In this document: one piece after another, positions 50,133 to 59,865 of the stretch
How positions within the stretch are numbered: the stretch's first letter is position 1
How the letters are laid out: the number at the start of each line of letters is the position of its first letter
NCBI GenBank assembly: GCA_018697195.1
Contig: CM031879.1
Location: 41,009,715 to 41,073,714, forward strand
Source: Certhia americana
Lineage: Eukaryota; Chordata; Aves; Passeriformes; Certhiidae
Direction of reading: 5' to 3'
DNA length: 64,000 nucleotides
Translations under genes and position numbers: made by a program
Notes under the pieces: model-generated
Databases searched by the model: none
The model's input: the letters and a program-made list of their open reading frames with translations, nothing else
What the model was told of the DNA's origin: nothing

Positions 50133-50465
50133 TTATGAAGTCGTTTTGCTGGCTGGAGTGGCAGGAATTTCTTTGTGCTTCTCTTTAAGTGCTCTCCCGT
50201 TGTCCAGCAATCCCTCTCCAGGTTCTGTGAATCTCTTGCTGGCACTGGCATCAAACTGGGAAGGGTGAGATGGATCAAGGTTCCTTTTCCTCAGCAACTT
50301 TAAAGCTCTCTTCACCAGCTTGGCAAGCCTATGACCAAAGATGTTCTTCCCCTCCTCTGACAGATGGACACACACATGGATCCCTCTATGCTGCATTATT
50401 CTTGAATTCATGTGATTGCTGAATCTTCCTGACTCATCTATCTGCAAAATCTCTTTATTCATTTG
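50133..50465 (-). pseudogene. CR1 ORF1 C-terminal fragment (SGNH/esterase-like)
   Basis: This - strand frame of about 110 codons carries near residues 31-54 the stretch CVHLSEEGKNIFGHRLAKLV. It matches the last conserved block of SGNH/GDSL hydrolases (D-x-x-H followed by E-x-G), here in a form frequent in avian repeat-derived open frames. CR1-clade ORF1 proteins are known to carry such an esterase domain. The His (residue 33) is kept, but the Asp expected three residues earlier is absent (Val). What follows (residues 60-109) is a basic linker leading to ORF2. Its position just upstream of the endonuclease supports the ORF1 assignment. It is a relic, not a working gene. Confidence 0.6.
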
Positions 50466-53400
50466 GCAATAAATGAAAAATTATTTTTGTGGAAGGCTTG
50501 TGTAAAAAATTCTTGATTTTCTTAAAATGTTAGCCTATCAAGACCAGGAGGTTATTTTATTGTTGATCTAGAAATATGTTGCGCGGAGTCCAGGCAAATT
50601 TGAAAACTAGCAGAGGTGTTCGCAAACAATATTTAATCTCCTTCTTGGGATTGAAAATCTAAACTTCTTCTTCGGGGGAAGAATTGAAGCCATAGAAAGA
50701 TTAAGGCAAAAAATAAATGTTGCCACTTGTCACAGCTTCCTTGGAGATGCAAATCCAACCCCGCAGCCATATGGCATTTCATTCAAGAATGAAAACTTGC
50801 TCAAATGCTGTGTCTCTTAAGAGTGTTCAGTACTTCCCTCTGGTGGTCTGTCCCATAAAATACTTCTCAGAAAAGAGATTTTTTAAACCATTCTCCTTGA
50901 ACTTAGGACAGTTTGTGAAAATGTAGATCCATACAATTTTGTATCAGTTTTCAGATGGGAGTCTGAAGTGTCTTTAACTAGGAGATGGTCAAAAACATTT
51001 TAAAATTATAGAATGTTTTTTAACATGTTCTGGGTTTATCCACTGAGGTGGATATCTGAAGTGGATTTCAAATCCCTGTATTTCACTAGGTATATATTTT
51101 GGCAGAAAAATACAGAACAAGATACTCAAATACCTTGCCCAAGATTCTGTGTTAAAATATTGATTGTTCTATTGGCTTCCTACAAAATCAGGATCAGAGA
51201 AAGATAAAAGATACAGTATTACCTATAGCCCCCCAGAAATCTGATAAGAAATTTCACTTTAAGTAAGAATATCCTTGAATGGAAATACAAAGTTAAAGGT
51301 TTGGATTTATTTTTCTGTGTTAAAGAGGAACCACAATTTTTAAAAATCCATTTAGGAAGAAAAGCAATGGCAAACAGAAAACCATATAATTTTCAGCTTT
51401 TTCTTTAGCTAGACTTCCCATCTTCCTAAATCCCTGAGAAGGCAGCAACATGACTCCACAGGCAGGTGGAAATTCAGTAGCTGAAAGAATATGGCATTCT
51501 GTCACACCATTCAGGCTGTCTGGCAAGCAGAGTGGTGAGAAACCAAGCAGAGAAGCAGAGAATTTGTCTTAAATACTAAATTCCTTAGATCAGGTTGAGA
51601 GAATCAATATAGAATCATGGAGTATTTTAGTCTGATATAACTGGCTTTTTTTAGATTATAGCTATCTTACAAGTAGTTTGCATGGTCAGAATGGCTTCCA
51701 CTGGAGATCTCAAAGCATTTCCCAAATGCTCTTGAATGAAGCATTTGTAACGCATTGTCTTGTAGGAATTCTTGTAAAATTCTTGTAGGAAGTCTTGTAA
51801 CGCATTGTTTACGTTAGGCAAGAAGCAAACAAACATGAGAATTGAAGGAAACTTTTCCTTTTACTGGAAATGATCCAAACTAGCATTGCTGAGCACACCC
51901 TTCATTTCAAGTGGAAATAATATAGATTTTACACACATTCTCTGAGAGAGAGAACCTGCTCTTAGTCTTGTTCTTTCAAAAATATGGATATATTCTGGCA
52001 AGAAAGATAGAAGCAAAGGAGAAAAGGTAGATTCCAGTATTATAAATAATTCTTACTAATGCTTAAAAATTGCTTAAACAAGAGCCAGACTCAGCTTCCA
52101 CAATAATTAAATAGAATAAGTTTCTTTTCAGAGTTGTGCTTTATCCATGAGCCTGCAAATTTGGCAAGAGTTTTACATGACTGGCTTTATTCATAATATT
52201 TTTAAAACATATGAGCGACTATTGTAAGAGTAAATAATACTCACTTTAGAAATGTGCTGCTGTAAATAAAAAAGTTAAGGACAGAAAAAACTCATATCCC
52301 AAATTATCACTAAAAATAGGAAAAATTAAAAAATAAAAGGAATTTTAAACCCTTCAAATACTGTGCAGGTTCAAAGCATTATTCTGTGAATATATGCAAT
52401 GACTTAATATATATTCAATATGTGCTGTTTTTCTTGACCTTAAACAAAATGAATCACTATGTGTCCTCTTTTTATATGTAATGTTTTATTTTTGCTCTAT
52501 GTGCATTCCTTCACTACACACCTTTACCAAGCAATTTCAATCAAGGAATTCCATTTTTTCTTATAATTGAATCCTAAGCACCTAATGTAATTTTTAAGAT
52601 CCACAAAAAAACAGTGAGGTGTCAATCTGAAATTAGTGTCTGTGCAAGACCTTTCTGTAATTTACTTGAAGTGTCAAATATCAAGGTAAGATCTGATTAC
52701 ATCAATAATACAATGAGAGGTAAAACAACCTTTGGGGAATATTTACTCAGCTCCATGGGACTCAGCCTTTCACTGGAGTTCATAAATCAGAAGAAAAATC
52801 ACAGTGTTTCCCACTGTGAAAGCATTTATTTACTCCTTCTAGCCTTTATTATTATATTATTATTACAGATATTATCATCCTACAGTTACTGTGGTGCATT
52901 ATTGCCTTCAAAACAAAGGGATTCACTTCTGAGTAAAGAAGGTTGTTATGTCTTCTGTAACTACCAGAGTTTTGAGGAAAGGTAGCAATGGCATCCCTCA
53001 GTTTTTTGGAAAGTCTTGGTTTAGCTCTTGAAGATCACTGTCATTCTTTAACATTTCACTGCTCTTCATTATGACTGAAAAAGCCCCCGACAATGAATTT
53101 TCATTGACACCAGAGTAGAATTAATTATGATAGCATTTCCAACCATACTATTCAAAATGCAAGCATTATGGTACTCAGGATAATGTGGCCTTGCAATAAT
53201 AAATATCCCAATGCAGTTTGGATTCTTATTTAAAGAAAAAAACCTCTTATTCAGCTATTCCAGCAATGGACAATAGTGATGGAGTTACATTATCAAATAG
53301 AAAAGCCATACAAAAGGAAAAAGAAATCTATTTTAAGAAACTTAATATATTTCTAAAACTAATAGATATGGAAGATAAAAATACAGGATGGTTCCTTTAC

Positions 53401-56400
53401 CAATTTAGAAGATTTAAGACAACAGTTTTAGGGGAATACATACATTTTTTTAGCAGTCACTTCAATCTTAGGCCTTTGGTGTCCTATTTCAAATGAGAGA
53501 AGGAAAGATGGAAATTGTCAGAGCATGGCAGTTCACTCATATTCCTACAGCAGGGTAGCAAGAATTCCTGCATAGAAAGTCTGTCTTTCTCCTCTGACTA
53601 CAGGTTGCCTTGAGCAATGAGCTTATACTTGATTCCTGACATTTAGAGAGCTAAAATTAGGCAAGATAAATTCCACCTTATGTTAAATACTTCTCCATGA
53701 TGACAGAAACACGAAAAAGACTGTGAGGTGGAAGATAATGGGATTATCTGCGTTGCTTGTGCCAGGGGTGCACTGAAGAACCTTTGGTCCTCAGCTGAGC
53801 TTTGAGAATGCAGTGCAGAATGCAAATGCAGAAAAGAGAGTACAGCCTGCCCTAGAGAGCTTATTCATTCCTCTTTGCAGTTCTAACAGTTCTAGCAGAG
53901 CAGGAGTACCTTCTCATGCTGGTCTGCTACAAATCTATGATCTCAGTCATAATTCAGTAGTGAAATTTATAACACAAGTACACAATGCATTAGAAATGAA
54001 AAAATGTTAATGCATTCTATTGATATCTTCTCTGATTCTTAAGGGTGGCTTAATTATTAAGCTTCTCAGAATAAAAAGTCTAGTTTCCATCACAAGCTGA
54101 TAACATTTAACAAATGGAATGTTTTGAGAATTCAAAAGAATTTTTAAGCATCTAGATTCCTATTCTGTTTGTGTCGGGGGGAGAGATAAAGGTTTCTGTA
54201 TAGGTACAGGTGGAATTTAGTGTCACACTTTCTCTTTAGAGTACATGGAAGAAACATTTTCTAAGAGATTTAGTTTAAAGATCCAAGGCTAAAATCAGAT
54301 TAAATCATAGGAATTTCAGGGTACACATTCCAGACCCACTATCCATCCAGGAAAACTTGTTTTCTTCATCCTTCATATTGTAGTCATATAATCTCAGTGC
54401 AGACTTTCACACAGGATGCAGGTCATAACAGTGGGCAAAATCTCCGCAATATTGGGTGTTTTTTCTTATAACATAGACCATATAATTTGTCTTCAGCCAA
54501 CTTGGTTTTGTCTTTTCTATGATACACACAAAAATAGATATATCAAATCCTGCTTAATATCCCATACAAAACGGTGGCCCTGCTTATTAACATGGCCATT
54601 TAATTAACACAGTTAATTTAAGACTGGCATGCCAAATTTTGCCAGGAAGATACTATAAATTCTTCTATATAGGGGACTGAGCTGGAACTGCACCATATTA
54701 ACTAGTCTTTAAAATTCCAATGGCCTCTACAGGTACTAAAAACATTCAAGCTTCAGCATTAAGAAACAAGCAGCAGGTATTCCAAAATACAGATATAAGT
54801 TGCAATGAAAAATCTATTACTGGTTTGCTTTTTAACAAACTTTATCACAGCATCAAATTTTTAAATATATCTGAGTGTTGGAGTTGATGACTATTAATTC
54901 ATTCATTTATTTTCACCAAAAAAATGTTGTAAGTTACTTGCCTGTGAGGCATACGCTGTGAAGTCCAGTAGATGAAATACAGCTGGATGATTGGTAAAAT
55001 TTATGATAAAAATTTAGGGAGTAATATATAGCAATACCTGTAATAATTAAGAGATAATTGAATTTGAAAGCAATTAACCTATTGCAATTTCTTGGCTGAT
55101 ACTGTAGTGTCATAACTAAAACCTGAGAACTTCCATCAGACTTTGCTAGACACCTCAGGAGATAGATAAACCCCTTATTAAAAGGGGTTATAGCAGAAAA
55201 TTAAATGCTGATGATTCATTTTGCTATTACAGGAGAAATAACATTACACTGAATTTATAAATTATTCTTTTTGTCATAGAATGCATAATGAATCACAATT
55301 TTGTTCATCACTTGCCTATAATTAATTTAACAGGCATAGAGATGGTGTAATATATTTTCTCCAATTCTAATTTTTATTAATAGAAGTCTTCCTTTTCAGG
55401 TATAGCATAGTGATCAAGAGGAATGTAGTGTTGGGGTTACAAAGGAGCAAGGAAAATAAGACTCCTTGAATTTCAGTTTTACTTTACATAGTAGTCTGTT
55501 TAACAGAGAAAATGATTCTATTCCTCACAACAGAACATGCACATTATGGAAGAGCATTGTATGCTGTTTTAATGAAGCTACAGCCTAGAATACAGGGATT
55601 GTGAAGGGGTTTTTTGGGATATAGGTGCTTACCCAGTTGCAGAAACATGTAGAGAATATATACATTTTGTCCTTCTCCCTGATAATATGTAAACAGTTGT
55701 AAGGGTAATGAAATTAATTGCATTACATCAGTGATTCCATAGAAAATATTTATTTATATGTGTTTATATATAAAATGTCAGCTCTCTTTTCATCAAATAA
55801 CTGTCCTTACTCCTGGAGCAATTTTCAACATTTCTCTTTCTCTGGAGAAAACAGTACAAAAGTTAATAAAAACAAAAGTTAATTTTCTAAACTTTCATTT
55901 TTGAAGATATCAGTGATATACATTAATACATATTGAGGCTCACTTGAAATATATTCCTTTTTTTTCAAGATAAGGCATCTATTATTTATATGGCATTTCT
56001 CAAAATGAAAACAGTGCAAGTCTCAGGAGCTTTAGAGAAATTCTGCATGGCACAGATACAGCAGCTGTAGTGGGTCTGTACTGAGTGGGTATTTGGATAT
56101 ATCAGCAAAAGAGGAGATTCTGGCTTTGTCTGTGTTGCATGGCTACAGTACCCCCAAAGCTGTTCTTTCAAAGGCTTTAAAAATGAACCCTTGGAGTGCC
56201 TACTGTGTCTGACTCCAGGGGTGCTCCCCAGGACACCCTGAGCACAAGGTGTCTGGAGGAGGCTGACAGAGAGGAGCTGCCTTCTCAGGCCCATCAGAAT
56301 ATCCTTAGGGAGCCTGTGTATCACTCTGATATGGGCATGCCAAGTGCGCAGTAATCCCCAGCTCAGGTCTCACCTGGGAAAGAGAAAAGGGAGATCCTGA

Positions 56401-56520
56401 ACCTACAGCATCCCATTAGATGCCTTTCCTTAAAGAATACGTGTGATCCATTCAGCAAATCCATATATGTTTGGTCTCCTCACCACAAAGGAATTTGTAG
56501 TCTCAGCTGGTGGTCTCATA
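50466..56520. other. AT-rich non-coding stretch
   Basis: No supported gene. The frame at 52614-52985 (+, 123 codons) is the longest here, shows a hydrophobic stretch only, and has no recognisable family. Around 51738-51809 a cluster of repeated words (ttgtaacgcattgt twice, aattcttgta and tcttgtagga twice each) marks nested local duplications. At 55169-55189 there is an 8-bp hairpin (aacccctt / aaggggtt). The region 55990-56400 has slightly higher G+C. Confidence 0.65.
51738..51809. repeat. Nested short duplications
   Basis: The word ttgtaacgcattgt appears near 51745 and again near 51794. Between them tcttgtaggaa-ttcttgta and tcttgtaggaa-gtcttgta repeat. The pattern suggests two rounds of slippage. 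Confidence 0.75.
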
Positions 56521-56763
56521 TTGTAATTGCAGAATGGTTTGGGTTGGAAGGGACCTTAAAGATCATTTAGTTCCAACCCTCTGCCATGGGAAGAGGCACT
56601 TTCCACTAGACCAGACTCAGAGTCCAATTGAACCTGGTCTTCAACACTTCCTGGGCTGGGCGTCCAGCTGCTCCAGACAACCTGTTTCAGTGTCTCACCA
56701 ACCTCACAGTAATGAATTTCTTCCAAATATCTAATCTAAATCTACCCTCTTTCAGTTTAAAGG
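56518..56763 (-). mobile_element. CR1 LINE 3' end (younger copy)
   Basis: The + strand reads the classic antisense CR1 3' UTR: agaatggtttgggttggaag, ggaccttaaagatcatttag, ttccaaccctctgccatggg, ccactagaccag, then the caacctgtttcagtgtctca and aatttcttcc blocks, ending at ctaccctctttcagtttaaa. Similarity to the avian consensus is high, with few gaps, so this is much younger than the copies at 27.4 and 40.6 kb. Only non-coding 3' sequence is present because the copy is 5'-truncated at about 56763, the usual fate of CR1 insertions. The middle (56618-56640) is slightly rearranged or diverged. Confidence 0.9.
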
Positions 56764-58065
56764 ACAGACTTGCACATGATGTAGTCCAGGTCAGTTGATT
56801 ATTAAGAATGAAAAATACATTGGACTACCATCCTGCTGTGAAAAAGGTAATGCAAATATGGTCTCTCTAAACAGCGCAAGCACAAGCTGCTCATCCAGTA
56901 TCTTGGCTTCCCCAACCATTCACCTGACTACAGGGCTGAAAACCAGCCACTTCTCAGCTTGGAAACAGCAAATCTCCACCTGGGCTCAGACATAATTAGA
57001 ATACCCAATAAAGCAATCTTTTTGGGGTTACCGTTTTGGGGCAACCTGTTTCTGTGGTAGGTCCTAGAATTTTTTGGTTCATCTATTGCTCTCTAGGACC
57101 TTTCTTCTACCCACTATCTTTCAGCCTCATTTATGATATTTTGTGACACATACTAACTAGTGCAGTGAGTGCATTATAGGGTATGATGTCAGCACATTTT
57201 GGAGGAAGATGCTTTTTCATGTCATGGACAATACAGAGTGGGTGAATAGTAAGAGTGTCTTGCTGGACATGCTGTGAGGACCTGTAGTATTTCTTGATGA
57301 GAAAACCTTATGGAGTTGGGTTATGGCTGGGCTACCCCAAAAATGTCCAGGAAATTTGGTATACTGACATTAAGTATGAACATGAAGTGCCCTTGCTGGC
57401 AAGGTCTTTTTGAGTGGTAGAAAAAAGTAGTGGCCTCCCAGCTTTCCTTCAGGTGCTGAAGGACTCCTGTCCCTTATCTTTTCAGTCTCAGATCTGCCTT
57501 ATACCCTTCTAGCCCATCCTTTTCCCATTCACCACTGAATTCTTCCCACCTCAAAACCTTCCTTGTCCTCTGTCCAACTATTTTCCAAACCCTTCCTGGC
57601 CCAGGCTCATGCTCTCTTATGCTTCCCAACCGCAGGTATAGGTTTTGGCATTGAGGTTTCTGTGCCCCTCTTCAGCATTTTCTGCACCCTGTGGGGCTAG
57701 CTGCTGCCACACCAAGCCACCACTGTCCCAGCATCTGCTGGTTCCTTTCAGCTCAGTTACAGTCATGTCTCTCCAGCAGCCATTGTGCATCTCATTTTGG
57801 CAGGGATATAAAAATACTGCTAAGAGGCATTTATAAAACATTGCCCTAGATGCATTTCAGAGGAAATGTTCAATAAAAAGAGGGAAAAAGAAAGCCCTCC
57901 CTGAAGGAGCATTCTCTCCTCCACCAGCCACAGAAATTTTCTGGGAGGATCTTTGAGGGTTTATTTAGTTTTCTCTCTTAAAAGGATTGGCAAATGTTTT
58001 TTGGAACCTTTGGCTTTGTCTCAAAACCTTAATAAAGCATTAAGGAGAATTACATAATTTAAAGG
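56764..58065. other. Non-coding stretch with pyrimidine-rich strand
   Basis: No supported gene. From about 57430 to 57620 the + strand is strongly pyrimidine-rich with many CCTT and CTTCC words. A region of higher G+C follows to about 57790. Confidence 0.6.
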
Positions 58066-58165
58066 CAGCAAAGGCCAAGTAGGTCATCCAGTGCAACTTC
58101 TCAGCAGTGCAATCTGGCATTGTTCAATGCATTTAGTGGTGCCTTTGTCCAGTCTAGATCTGATT
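58066..58165 (-). mobile_element. Possible ancient CR1 3' end
   Basis: The + strand words aggtcatccagtgcaacttc and tttgtccagtctagatctga follow the antisense CR1 pattern (aggtcatccagtccaacctc ... tgtccagcct). Only these short blocks are recognisable, so the call is weak. Confidence 0.4.
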
Positions 58166-59101
58166 TGCAAGGGATAAGGCTTCTGACAGTTTACAACTTT
58201 TTATCTTTAGAAGTATACAACATAAGAAGTGTCATACATGTGACTTTCTTTCAGATAAAGAAATTTCTTTTTTACACCATACTAATTTCATTTATGTCAA
58301 AAGTCTCAAAAGTCAAAATATACTTTTATAACTCAGCAGCAAGTTAAATAGAAGAGTAAAAAGGCTACTCAGTGATTCTCTCTTTTCTGCTCATTCAAAG
58401 GAAAAAAGAGCTCTGACTAAGCAAGGCCTCTCTCTTTCTATAGTTGTCAGTACACCTCACCTGTTTCCAACCCTTACAGAAGCTCTTCTGGATGAGTGTG
58501 TCTTTTTTTTTCATCCTTTTCTCATTTCTCTTTTCACTTTTGATCTTTTTAGTTATTTCCCAATACCTTTTCTTAGAGGCTTTGGGGGATTTTATGAAAT
58601 ACTTCAGAGTGTTCAGCAAAGCTGTAGGATGCCTGAAATTCACAGTAAGTCTTTTTGATTTACTATATCAGTAAATCAGAAAGCCACTGCTCCACTGAAC
58701 AAACAAGGATTTCTCTTTTGTTCAAATGCCACCTCGTTTCTGCTGTTTTTCAGCTTTGTCTTTCACTTCCAACAAAATTTTGAAATCATTAATTCTGGTA
58801 AGAGTAAATTTTAGAGCAGCAGATAAGATGTGCCAGCTTGACTTTTAACAGTTGTGTCAACCAGGATTTTATTCTAGCAGGCAACAGTACTGCAAATCTG
58901 CATGCTTAGTTGGGCAGGTAAGAAATATCACATTGATTTGAGCAAGACTACATGGAGGCACACATTCATTGTAGATGATTTGGTGATGTTGTAGTTGCCA
59001 CATGACAAAATGGAACAATTAGGCTTGTGTTAGTGCTGAATGAATAACTTCACAAGCTTTGAATTTTGTGTAAAACTTGTATTAAGGCCATTCATAAACT
59101 T
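58166..59101. other. AT-rich non-coding stretch
   Basis: I see no gene, RNA or datable repeat here. Overlapping frames at 58395-58674 on both strands are pyrimidine/purine-bias artefacts. Confidence 0.6.
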
Positions 59102-59865
59102 GTAGAATCATAGAATATGCTGAGTTGGAAGGGACTAACAAGGATCATCAAAGTTCAACTCCTGGTCCTGCACAGGGCAGTCCAAGAGTCACACCACGTG
59201 TCTGAGAGCAATGTTCAAGCACTTCTTGAACTCTGTCAGGCTGGCGCTGTAACCACTTCCCTAGGGAGCCTATTCCAGTGCCCAATCACCCTTTGGGTAA
59301 AGAAACTTTATCTGATATATAAACTAGCTTCCTCTGATTCAGTTTCATGCTGTTTCCTCAAGTCCTGTAACCATAGAGAAAAGACTGGTACCTGCCCTTC
59401 TGCTTCCTGTCTTGAGAATGTTGCAGACTGCAGTGAGGTACCTCAGTCTCTTCCTCTTCAGGCTGAACAGATGAAGAGACCCCAGCCACTCCTTGTGTGG
59501 ATTCCCCTCAAGATTCTTCATCAGAGAAGTAGCCCTTCTTTGGATGCTTCTAATAGCTTTATTTCTTATATTGTGGCACCCAAAGCACTAGAGGTGAGGC
59601 TGACCCAGTGCAGACCAGAGGGGACAATTCCCTCCCTTGCCTGGCTGGTGATGCTGTGCCTGATGCCCCCCAGGACAGGGTTGGCCCTCCTGGCAGCCAG
59701 GGCACTGCTGACTCATGTTCAACCTGCCATTGACCAAGACTCCCAGGTCCCTTTCCCTGGCAATACTCTCCAGCCTCTCACTCCCCAGCCTGTCCATACA
59801 TCCAGGGATGTCCCATCCTAGGTGCAGAATCTGTCACCAGCACTATTTGTGTGCCATTAAGGAAG
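59102..59865 (-). mobile_element. CR1 LINE 3' part with ORF2 C-terminus
   Basis: On the - strand this is the last 760 bp or so of a CR1 element, 5'-truncated near 59865. It ends in gtcccttccaactcagcata-type sequence and an ATTCTATGATTCT tail (59102-59119), the mark of avian CR1. Its 3' UTR is short (about 87 bp after the ORF2 stop), and the coding part can be followed through several frameshifts. The subfamily differs from the 56.5 kb copy, whose 3' end reads tccaacccaaacc. The exact subfamily name was not assigned. Confidence 0.9.
59189..59800 (-). pseudogene. CR1 ORF2 C-terminal coding relic
   Basis: Three - strand frames together trace the end of the CR1 polymerase. LGSERLES and RERDLGVLV near 59780-59710 match the RDLGVLVD block after the reverse-transcriptase palm. 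IQRRATSLMKNLEGNP near 59540 matches VQRRATKLVKGLE. SFFTQRVIGHWNRLPREVV near 59306-59250 is nearly identical to the conserved C-terminal block. A one-base deletion follows within the alanine-proline codons, then SLTEFKKCLNIALRHVV and a TGA stop at 59191-59189. At least three frame changes are needed, so the copy is dead. Confidence 0.85.

Larger units (their letters stand above)
49782..50465 (-). mobile_element. CR1 LINE with large internal deletion
   Basis: On the - strand this element runs from an ORF1 end (50465-50133), through the start of ORF2 (50128-49949), straight into a CR1 3' UTR and tail (about 49932-49782). The 3' UTR is shown by gggttgga, aaaccttgattatcttgtta-type words and caggttgctcaaatccccat (49884-49903). 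The tail region (49782-49807) keeps degenerate atagaatcaaagaatc repeats. Nearly all of ORF2, including the whole reverse transcriptase, is missing between the endonuclease start and the 3' UTR. It may be one element with an internal deletion or a template-switched copy, or two CR1 insertions that happen to abut in the same orientation. Confidence 0.75.

Noticed and set aside
52614..52985. 123-codon frame (+) with a hydrophobic stretch
   Set aside because: The hydrophobic stretch comes from an ATT/TTA-rich tract. No family resemblance or signal of selection can be seen.
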